Source: Gammaproteobacteria bacterium
GTDB lineage: Bacteria; Pseudomonadota; Gammaproteobacteria; Xanthomonadales; SZUA-36
Length of the DNA stretch: 64,000 bases
Reading direction: 5' to 3'
Assembly: GCA_024279945.1 (NCBI GenBank)
Contig: JAJRRA010000076.1
Coordinates: 18,269 to 82,268, forward strand
Shown: positions 51,271-58,714 of the stretch, one piece after another
How positions within the stretch are numbered: position 1 is the stretch's first letter
How the letters are laid out: every line of letters starts with the position of its first letter
Notes under the pieces: model-generated
Database searches by the model: none
What the model was told of the DNA's origin: nothing
Seen by the model: the letters and a program-made list of their open reading frames with translations, nothing else
Made by a program: the position numbers and the translations under genes

Positions 51271-52542
51271 ATGACGAATAAAATTGACCCGAATGTTGTA
51301 GCAAAGGCGGTTGACCAGATCGACCGCGACCGCCTGGTACAGTTGGTGGTTGACCTGACCAATATTCCCAGCCCCACCGGTTATGAAGGTGATATGGCCC
51401 GCGCCGTGTTTGAGGTGCTGCAGGGCGCCGGCTTCGATACGGTTCTGCAGCCCATCGGTGATGAGCGCTACAACACCGTTGGGCGCCGGCAGGGACATGG
51501 TGGCGGTAAGTCACTGATGTTCAACGGCCATTTGGATACCTCTTTCGGCCCGGAACAGGCCCATCGCGGCATCGGTTACGAGTGCAAAGGCACACTGATC
51601 GATGACGAATGGATCTACGGCATGGGCACTTTTAATATGAAAAGCGCCATGGCCACCTACGTCACTGCGGTGGAGGCGGTCAAAAATGCCGGTATCCGGC
51701 TGGGCGGTGACGTGGTGATCGCCGGTGTTGCCGGCGAGATCGAGAAGGCGCCGGTTAACGAATTCGAGGGGCGCAAGTACCAGGGTTACGGCGTGGGTAC
51801 CAAGTTTGCGATCACCCACGGCGCTGTTGCCGACTACTGTATCCTCGGCGAGCCCACCAACATGATGTTGATCCCGCGTCACTGCGGCACGAGCTGGATA
51901 AAAATTACCGTACCCGGCCACCTGATCCATACGGCGTGGTCTGATGTAGAAAAGAATGCCATCAACAAGAGCCGGGTGATCCTGGACGCTATTCATGAGT
52001 GGATTCCCGATTACATTGGAAGAAACCAGCTCGGTGACTTCCGTCCCCAGGTGAACGTCTCCGCGATTGAGGCCGGATGGCCCTGGCGTGGCGCGCGTAC
52101 ACCGGATGGCTGCTCCATCTACCTGGATGTTCGCACCCTGCCCGATGCCTTGCCCACGATGGCTTATACCGAGGTTCGTGAAATGGTCAGCGCGGTGGTG
52201 CGGGATAATCCACAGCTTGAAGGCACCAAGGTGGAAATCTTCGTCTCTGCACCCGGCACCTCCATACCGGATGACCATGAGTTGGTGCAGACCATCATAG
52301 CGGCGCACAGCCAGCAGCTTGGCGAGCCGCCGAAGATGGGCATAGAAACCTGGTACAGCGATGCCGCTCACATGAACCGCTACGGTATTCCAACCGTCAA
52401 CTACGGCTCAGCCGGCCGTATCCGCAGTGGTGGCGGCGGTTTCTCCACGCACCAAGGCGAGCACGTACATATCGGTGACATGATGGATATCGTTAAGGTG
52501 TATATCCAGGCCATCATCAGCATCTGTGGTGTGGTCGAGTGA
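51271..52542 (+). CDS. M20 (ArgE/DapE) family hydrolase with Asn at the bridging-metal position
   Basis: A 423-aa di-metal amidohydrolase/deacylase. H87-x-D89 (NGHLDT), the glutamate pair region AGEIE (E156/E158) and the C-terminal YSDAAHMNRYGIP and GEHVHIGD follow the M20 pattern, with a dimerisation domain at about 205-320. The bridging Asp of the G-x-x-D-M-K motif is Asn122 here (GTFNMK). It starts 3 bp after the FAH gene. It probably hydrolyses an N-acyl or carbamoyl intermediate; the substitution could alter metal use. Confidence 0.9.
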   Translation: MTNKIDPNVVAKAVDQIDRDRLVQLVVDLTNIPSPTGYEGDMARAVFEVLQGAGFDTVLQPIGDERYNTVGRRQGHGGGKSLMFNGHLDTSFGPEQAHRGIGYECKGTLIDDEWIYGMGTFNMKSAMATYVTAVEAVKNAGIRLGGDVVIAGVAGEIEKAPVNEFEGRKYQGYGVGTKFAITHGAVADYCILGEPTNMMLIPRHCGTSWIKITVPGHLIHTAWSDVEKNAINKSRVILDAIHEWIPDYIGRNQLGDFRPQVNVSAIEAGWPWRGARTPDGCSIYLDVRTLPDALPTMAYTEVREMVSAVVRDNPQLEGTKVEIFVSAPGTSIPDDHELVQTIIAAHSQQLGEPPKMGIETWYSDAAHMNRYGIPTVNYGSAGRIRSGGGGFSTHQGEHVHIGDMMDIVKVYIQAIISICGVVE

Positions 52543-52605
52543 TCGTGTTCGCCAGGCAGTTTCCGGTCGCTCACTCCGAATGCGAGGGTGACGGTCCGAA
52601 CCGGT

Positions 52606-55026
52606 ATGGCTAGCCAGCATATCGATCCGGTGAGGGAAGTTATTACCCAGGTGCTCCGGGGCAGTCGCCCGGATGCGTCAGAGTCTTTGTTGCTTGGCGC
52701 TTGCGATGACCTGCCGTTGCTCAAAGGGGCTGCGGCGGCGGTGCGTGACCAGGGGCATCCTGCCCTGATGACCTATTCACCCAAGGTTTTTATCCCGCTG
52801 ACCCGTTTGTGTCGCAATGTTTGTCACTACTGCACTTTTGCGACTGCACCACGTCATTTACCTCATGCCTTCATGGGAGCTGATGAGGTGCTGGCGATTG
52901 CGCGCGCAGGCGCTGAATCGGGCTGCCACGAAGCGCTGTTCACCCTCGGAGACAAGCCCGAACTTCGCTATTCCTCTGCGCGGCAGGAGCTTGAAGAACT
53001 GGGTCACACATCGACCCTGTCCTACCTGGCGGAGATGGCCCGGTTGGTGTTAGATGAAACGGGTCTGTTGCCCCATGTGAATGCGGGAGTGATGGAGCCC
53101 GATGAACTTCTGGCGCTACGTCACGTATCGATTTCCCAGGGGCTGATGCTGGAAAGCAGTTCCTCGAGATTGTGCCGGAAAGGTGCTTCCCATCACGGTT
53201 CACCGGACAAAGAACCGAGTGTGCGGCTCAAGACCATTGCCGATGCCGGCAAACTGAACATACCATTTACCTCGGGCATCCTGATCGGTATTGGTGAGAC
53301 CCGCAGTGAACGCATCGAGTCCCTGCTGGCCCTGCGGGATATGAACGATGAGTACGGTCACTTGCAGGAAATCATCATCCAGAATTTCCGCCGTAAACCC
53401 GGCACGCGGATGGCCGATGCGCCCGAACCGACACTCGAAGACCTGTGCTGGACCATTGCGGTGGCGCGCCTGATTTTTGGCGCCCGGTCGAATATACAGG
53501 CGCCGCCCAACCTATCGCCTGGTGCCCTGAATGCATTGATTGAATCGGGTATCAACGACTGGGGAGGCGTGTCGCCGGTGACTCCGGACCACGTTAATCC
53601 GGAGGCGCCCTGGCCGCAGCTTCGTGTACTCGAAAAGGCAGCAGCGGATGCAGGAAAGCAACTGCTGCCGCGCCTGGCGATTTATCCTGACTACGCGGTT
53701 CGGCCTGAAACCTGGTTCGATGAAGCACTGCACACACCCGTGCTCCGCCGTATTGATGCCAGTGGATACCCCCGCACGGATCGCTGGTCTCCGGGAGCCA
53801 AGGCTGAAATTCCGGCGTTCCGGGTCAGACCTGCGTCCCGATATAAGGTAGGCAGCACGGTCTACCGAACTGCCATGTCAGCCGCTGACGGCAAGCGTCT
53901 GGAAGAACGGGACATCACCCGTCTTTTCGAGGCTCGTGGGCCTGATCAGGAAGTTCTCTGTGCGGCGGCTGATGATCTGCGGGCGTCAGTAGTGGGTGAA
54001 ACCGTTAGCTACATTATTGCCTGCAACATCAATTACACCAATATTTGTGGCTTCAAATGCCGTTTCTGCGCCTTTGCCAAGGGTGGCTCGGCCGAGTCTC
54101 TGCGTGGCCCGGCTTACGATCTGCCGCTGACGGAAATCCAGGCGCGCACCCTCGATGCCCGGCAACGTGGTGCGGTAGAGGTGTGTCTGCAGGGTGGCAT
54201 TCACCCCAGGTACACCGGCCAGACCTACATTGATATTTGCCGGGCGATCAAGAAAGTGCAGCCCGATATTCACATTCATGCCTTCTCGCCGCTGGAAATC
54301 TGGCAGGGCGCTCACACGCTGGGCGTCAGCATTGAAGAACTGCTGTGTGAACTCAAGGCCGCCGGTCTGGGTACGCTGCCGGGCACTGCGGCAGAGATCC
54401 TGGATGAAGAAGTGCGGCAGCTCATTTGTCCGGACAAACTGACCACGGAGCAATGGCTGGAGGTTATGCGCACCGCTCATGGCCTGGGCGTAAAGAGTAC
54501 CGCTACCATCATGTTTGGCCACCTGGAACAGCCGGTTCACTGGGCCCGGCACTTGTTGCTCCTGCGGGATTTGCAGGTGGAGACGGGCGGCTTTACTGAA
54601 TTCGTGCCCCTGCCTTTTGTTCACATGGAATCCCCGATGTACCGGCGCGGTAACGCCCGGCGCGGTCCGACGTTCCGCGAGGCGGTGTTGATGCACACAG
54701 TGGCCCGCCTGGTGCTGCATCCGCATATCACTAACATTCAGACCTCCTGGGCCAAAATGGGTCGCCAGGGTGCGCTGTTTTGCCTCCAGGCAGGCGCCAA
54801 CGACTTCGGCGGTACGCTGATGGCTGAGAGCATCAGTCGGGCCGCCGGGGCGTCTCACGGTCAGGAATTGCTGCCCCGGGACATGGAGGCCCTGATTGAA
54901 TCCATTGGCAGAAAAGCACAGCAACGGACCACTCTATACCAGCCGATTGAAGGCGGGAGTGAGGCGGAAACCGGCGTATGGAACGAGCCTGAATCAGCTC
55001 CTCTGATGGGCTCCGCAACCCTCTGA
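52606..55026 (+). CDS. fbiC: FO synthase, fused CofG-CofH (FbiC type)
   Basis: An 806-aa bifunctional radical SAM enzyme that makes 7,8-didemethyl-8-hydroxy-5-deazariboflavin (FO), the chromophore of F420, from tyrosine and a flavin precursor. The N-terminal CofG half has C69-x3-C73-x2-C76 (CRNVCHYC); the C-terminal CofH half has C481-x3-C485-x2-C488 (CGFKCRFC). Both order and length match mycobacterial FbiC. ATG 52606 is taken; a GTG at 52588 is the alternative. F420-completing genes (CofC/D/E) are not in the window. It sits mid-operon between M20 and PuuE-like genes, linking deazaflavin supply to this pathway. FO synthase is uncommon in proteobacteria. Confidence 0.94.
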   Translation: MASQHIDPVREVITQVLRGSRPDASESLLLGACDDLPLLKGAAAAVRDQGHPALMTYSPKVFIPLTRLCRNVCHYCTFATAPRHLPHAFMGADEVLAIARAGAESGCHEALFTLGDKPELRYSSARQELEELGHTSTLSYLAEMARLVLDETGLLPHVNAGVMEPDELLALRHVSISQGLMLESSSSRLCRKGASHHGSPDKEPSVRLKTIADAGKLNIPFTSGILIGIGETRSERIESLLALRDMNDEYGHLQEIIIQNFRRKPGTRMADAPEPTLEDLCWTIAVARLIFGARSNIQAPPNLSPGALNALIESGINDWGGVSPVTPDHVNPEAPWPQLRVLEKAAADAGKQLLPRLAIYPDYAVRPETWFDEALHTPVLRRIDASGYPRTDRWSPGAKAEIPAFRVRPASRYKVGSTVYRTAMSAADGKRLEERDITRLFEARGPDQEVLCAAADDLRASVVGETVSYIIACNINYTNICGFKCRFCAFAKGGSAESLRGPAYDLPLTEIQARTLDARQRGAVEVCLQGGIHPRYTGQTYIDICRAIKKVQPDIHIHAFSPLEIWQGAHTLGVSIEELLCELKAAGLGTLPGTAAEILDEEVRQLICPDKLTTEQWLEVMRTAHGLGVKSTATIMFGHLEQPVHWARHLLLLRDLQVETGGFTEFVPLPFVHMESPMYRRGNARRGPTFREAVLMHTVARLVLHPHITNIQTSWAKMGRQGALFCLQAGANDFGGTLMAESISRAAGASHGQELLPRDMEALIESIGRKAQQRTTLYQPIEGGSEAETGVWNEPESAPLMGSATL

Positions 55027-55075
55027 ATTCACGTTGACCGCTTGAATTTCCAAGCATAAAAAGAGGCACAACAAG

Positions 55076-55951
55076 ATGCGACCTGAAGAACGTTTCGAGT
55101 ATTCAGCCATCACTCGACGCAAGCCCTGGAAACTCCCCGGTGGGGCGCGTGTTGCGGTGTATACCGTAGTGAATGTGGAAGAGTGGGCGATCGACAAGCC
55201 GGTCGCGCGTGAGTATGTCACCTCACCGGCAGGTGTCGTCACCATTCCCAATGTTCCCAACTGGGCCTGGCATGAATACGGTATGCGGGTGGGTTTCTGG
55301 CGCTTGCTGGATGCTTTATCGTCCCGCAAGCTGAAAGCCAGCGCTGCCATTACAGCCCGGGTGTGTGAAGGGGCGGGCGAGCCCGTGGCCCGCGCCATGC
55401 GTGAAGCCGGCTGGGGATTCATGGGGCATGGCTACCAACAGGCCGCATTGCACACCGTTGAAGATCAGCGCGAGTTTATTCACAAGTCCTTTGACATACT
55501 GAAAAAATATACCGGCAAGGCACCCATGGGTTGGCTCGGCCCGGGTCTGCACGAGACGCTCGACAGCCTGGATTATCTGGCTGAGGCAGGCTTTCGCTTC
55601 GTCTGTGACTGGCCGATGGATGAACAACCGGTGGAAATGCGTACCCGGAGCCATCCGGTTGTGGCGATGCCCTATAACCTGGAACTGAGCGATCTGCCGA
55701 TGATGGTGGTGCATCAGCACGAATCCCGGGTCTGGTTTGAACGCGTCACCGCCCAGTTTGATCGCCTCTATGAGGAGGGCGCCACTCAGCCACGGGTTAT
55801 GTCCATGAGTGTGCACCCCTATATCATGGGTGTCCCGCACCGCATCGGACATTTCGAAGCAGCATACGATTACATGCGCCAGCGCAAGGATGTGTGGTTC
55901 ACGACGGCGGAAGAAATCTATGACTGGTTTCAGGACAATCCCGTACATTAA
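55076..55951 (+). CDS. Polysaccharide deacetylase family protein, PuuE (allantoinase)-like
   Basis: A 291-aa NodB-homology TIM-barrel-like hydrolase. YTVVNVEEWA at 29-38 resembles the metal-site strand of PuuE-type allantoinases, with GHGYQQAALH (H118) and SVHPYIMG near 250 supplying His ligands. Such proteins open cyclic ureides or deacetylate N-acyl groups, so it may hydrolyse a cyclic amide. ATG 55076 follows AAAGAGGC. It is 50 bp after FbiC and 26 bp before the lyase gene. Confidence 0.88.
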   Translation: MRPEERFEYSAITRRKPWKLPGGARVAVYTVVNVEEWAIDKPVAREYVTSPAGVVTIPNVPNWAWHEYGMRVGFWRLLDALSSRKLKASAAITARVCEGAGEPVARAMREAGWGFMGHGYQQAALHTVEDQREFIHKSFDILKKYTGKAPMGWLGPGLHETLDSLDYLAEAGFRFVCDWPMDEQPVEMRTRSHPVVAMPYNLELSDLPMMVVHQHESRVWFERVTAQFDRLYEEGATQPRVMSMSVHPYIMGVPHRIGHFEAAYDYMRQRKDVWFTTAEEIYDWFQDNPVH

Positions 55952-55976
55952 TTGACAGTGACAAGGTGAAAAAGCA

Positions 55977-57182
55977 ATGAGTACTTCAATACCCCAGGAC
56001 CAGGTCTGGATCAGTGAATTAAATCAGCGTGCCGAAGTGCAGGACGGTTTTGATCGCAGCAAGCCCGTGCGTTTCTATGACACAACCCTGCGTGACGGCG
56101 AACAGGCCATCGGAGTGGTGTTCACCGCTGAGGAAAAATTCCAGATTGCATGCCAACTCGCGGACCTGGGTGTGGGGCGTATTGAATCCGGTTTTCCGCG
56201 TGTTTCCGAGCAGGACACCGAAGCAGTCAGACGGATCCTCGGGGCCGGTCTTTCATCAGAAATATGGGGTTTTGCCCGTTGTGTCATCGGTGATCTCGAT
56301 GCCCATATTGAACTGGGAACCGAGCAGGTCCTGATCGAAATTTCCACCAGCGAAGTCAAGATGAAAGCGTATGGTTTTGACCGGCAAAAGGTGATGGAGC
56401 GCATGAGCAGTGCGGTCAAACACGCAAGAGATAACGGCATGCGCGTTAATTTCTTTGCAGTGGATGCAACCCGCTCCGATATGAATTTTCTGAAAGATGT
56501 CTATTCCTCGGCCATCGAGGCCGGCGCCGAGGAGATTTCGGTAGTGGACACCATTGGCGCCTGTGCCCCGGAAGCTGTCGAGTACCTGATTCGCGATATT
56601 GCCCGTCACGTGGGACCTGATGTGCCCATTCACTGGCATGGCCACAATGACTTTGGGCTGGCCACTGCGTCTGCCATTGCCGCAGTTCGTGGCGGTGCAA
56701 GCTGGATTCAGGGCACCATTAACGGTATGGGAGAGCGCGCCGGTAACGTCGATATCTGCGAGGCGGCTTTGGCTCTTCAGTGCTTCTACAATATGCCGGT
56801 TGAACTGGATCTGAGCAAGGCGCGCCAGGTGTCCCGGGTGGTCAAACAGGCAGGCGGGTATCAGGTGGATGGCTGGAAACCGGTGGTTGGGGAAAACCTG
56901 TTCGTGCGCGAAAGCGGCGCCGTTGCCAATCAATTTCATATTCCACAGGCGATTGAACCCTATTCGGCCGAAATCGTGAACGCAGAACGCAAAATTGTAC
57001 TGGGTAAGAAGAGTGGCCTGGTCAGCATAGAGATCAAGGCGCGGGAGTTAGGGCTGGATTTGTCAAAAGACGACTATGCCGCCGTATTGTCTGAGGTTAA
57101 AGCACGCGCCGTTGCGGCTCAAGGCCTGATCGGTGACGATGAATTCCGGACCATTGTTCAGTCAATGGGCAACAAGGTTTGA
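55977..57182 (+). CDS. DRE-TIM metallolyase (homocitrate synthase / HMG-CoA lyase-like)
   Basis: A 401-aa enzyme. The DRE motif FYDTTLRDGEQ (residues 33-43), the HWHGHNDFG metal ligands, and GMGERAGNVD are complete. The C-terminal region (IVNAERKIVLGKKSGLV) places it with NifV/homocitrate-synthase and isopropylmalate-synthase relatives rather than pure HMG-CoA lyase. It either condenses acetyl-CoA with a 2-oxo acid or cleaves a C-C bond; in a catabolic operon it may use a pathway-derived oxo acid. AAGGTGAAAAAGC precedes the ATG. Confidence 0.9.
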   Translation: MSTSIPQDQVWISELNQRAEVQDGFDRSKPVRFYDTTLRDGEQAIGVVFTAEEKFQIACQLADLGVGRIESGFPRVSEQDTEAVRRILGAGLSSEIWGFARCVIGDLDAHIELGTEQVLIEISTSEVKMKAYGFDRQKVMERMSSAVKHARDNGMRVNFFAVDATRSDMNFLKDVYSSAIEAGAEEISVVDTIGACAPEAVEYLIRDIARHVGPDVPIHWHGHNDFGLATASAIAAVRGGASWIQGTINGMGERAGNVDICEAALALQCFYNMPVELDLSKARQVSRVVKQAGGYQVDGWKPVVGENLFVRESGAVANQFHIPQAIEPYSAEIVNAERKIVLGKKSGLVSIEIKARELGLDLSKDDYAAVLSEVKARAVAAQGLIGDDEFRTIVQSMGNKV

Positions 57183-57427
57183 GAGAGTGGATTGACACAG
57201 CACTGGATCCGCCGATTCTTTTGCGCGGCGCCCGGGTTGCGGCGGTCGTGGGGCCTATCCTGATAATCATCAACTACTGGGATGTGTTGTTGTCCGGTTC
57301 AGTCACCGCCATGGTGATCGCGAAAATGGCGCTGACCGTGTGTGTTCCTTTTTGCGTTTCGGTTTATTCCAGTACCAGCACGGTGATCCGCCGGCGCAAA
57401 ACAGAGGAGTGGTCATCAAGCACTTAG
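57179..57427 (+). CDS. nrtS: NrtS-like small membrane protein (nitrate/nitrite transporter family)
   Basis: An 82-aa protein with two hydrophobic helices. GARVAAVVGPILIIINYWDVLLSG followed by AKMALTVCVPFCVSVYSSTSTVIRRRK fits the NrtS pattern (RVAxVVGxxLxxIN-x-x-D and VPFxVSxYS). TTG start at 57179 overlaps the lyase stop by 4 bp, supporting translation as the last gene of the operon. Its 3' end overlaps the convergent AraC gene by 12 bp. The usual Gly before Asp in the INxGD motif is Trp here. Confidence 0.7.
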   Translation: MREWIDTALDPPILLRGARVAAVVGPILIIINYWDVLLSGSVTAMVIAKMALTVCVPFCVSVYSSTSTVIRRRKTEEWSSST

Positions 57428-58411
57428 TGAACTGCAGTTGCGTTTCAGGGTTTCGGACGGGCACTCGCCGAAGCGGGCTTTGAACAGGCTGGCGAATTTG
57501 CTGAGATGAGTGAAGCCGCAGTCCATGGCGATAGCGGTTACGCTGCGATTACAGGGGTCAGCCCGAAGTAATTCTTCGCGTGACAGCAGTAAACGCCGAT
57601 TGCGCAGTGCGGCCATGGGGGTAGTGCCGTGGTATCGTTGAAAGCCTTTTTGCAGGGTGCGTATGCTGATTCCGGCGGCCCGGGCAATGTCCAGCAGGGT
57701 GATGGCCTCCCGCACATGGGCTTCCATGAATTCATCCGCCACTCGAATATAGGCGGGTGATATCGTAGCCGGTTTTTTTGACAGCATGTCCATGCGATCG
57801 TGCGGCAGTTCGGTCAACATCAACCCCACCAGGGTTTGTTCGATCTGGCGGCTGACCAGTCCTGAGGTGAGGCTCGTGCTGTCGCGGCAAAGTTCGCCGC
57901 ACAGATAAGACATGAAATTACGTAATCCATCGCCATTTTGTCGTGGCGGTGGTCGAAAACGGAGCGGGGCAGGCAATAGTGTTCCTGTCTCCCGGCCAAT
58001 GAAATCTTCTATCAAGTGCCTGGGTACGCGCAGAGTCAGGTTCGACTGATCCGCCGTCAGGGACAGGGACATGTCTTTGTCCGGATTAATGACACAGATG
58101 TTTTCCGGCCCGGCGATGCTGTGCAACCCACCCTGGGTAAGTTCTCCCCAGCCTTCAAGCAACAGCAGCAGCAAATCATAATCATCGTCGGGACTACCCG
58201 AAATGGTCAGGTCCACTCCGTAGCGCAACAAGTGGATTCCAATATCACCAACGTTGGAATAGCAGTGCTTGAAAAAAAGGTGGCTGTCGTCGTGTGTGCT
58301 TACCTTGTGGCGGCAAAGGTACGGGCCCAGGTGCCGGCTGGCTGCATCCGGGTCGGTTGTCTGAAACACCTGGGTTTCAGACAAAGTGATTTGCCCTGAA
58401 GACGGTCGCAA
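57416..58411 (-). CDS. AraC-family transcriptional regulator 2
   Basis: A 331-aa regulator with an AraC-binding-like N-terminal domain (about 35-190) and C-terminal HTH_18 domain (about 230-325), ending with the signature CGFTHLSKFASLFKARFGECPSETL. ATG 58411. Convergent with the FbiC operon and divergent from the molybdoenzyme operon, so it may control either. Similar architecture to the AraC protein at 21.6 kb. Confidence 0.92.
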   Translation of the reverse strand: MRPSSGQITLSETQVFQTTDPDAASRHLGPYLCRHKVSTHDDSHLFFKHCYSNVGDIGIHLLRYGVDLTISGSPDDDYDLLLLLLEGWGELTQGGLHSIAGPENICVINPDKDMSLSLTADQSNLTLRVPRHLIEDFIGRETGTLLPAPLRFRPPPRQNGDGLRNFMSYLCGELCRDSTSLTSGLVSRQIEQTLVGLMLTELPHDRMDMLSKKPATISPAYIRVADEFMEAHVREAITLLDIARAAGISIRTLQKGFQRYHGTTPMAALRNRRLLLSREELLRADPCNRSVTAIAMDCGFTHLSKFASLFKARFGECPSETLKRNCSSLSA

Positions 58412-58498
58412 GGTTGTTTCCTGAAATTACAGTATCCTAAGCATGTGTAGATTATACGCGCTGTTTGCAGCTACAGGTCAAGCACTACCAGGTGACAG

Positions 58499-58680
58499 TC
58501 AGGGCTTGTTATCAGGCCCTGATTTGAATCGGTTGTATCGAGCGAACGCTTATAGGTCAGTGTTTTGCGTTTTCGGGCTTGCATGAAGGGGGTGGTTTGG
58601 CGTAGTTTTAGACAAGTTTTCGGTGATCAAAAATCAGCCGATAACAGTTGCCCGGATTCCGGGAGGGGCCTTACTGCCCC
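58499..58680 (+). promoter_or_regulatory. Leader region with three hairpins before the molybdoenzyme gene
   Basis: TCAGGGC / GCCCTGA (58499-58505, 58516-58522), CCCGG / CCGGG (58651-58655, 58659-58663) and GGGGC / GCCCC (58665-58669, 58676-58680). They lie in the 303-bp gap between the AraC gene and the molybdoenzyme gene. A structured 5' leader is possible; I did not recognise a named riboswitch. Confidence 0.35.
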
Positions 58681-58714
58681 AGAAACAGTTCGAACAGCCG
58701 CGAGGAGATTATTA

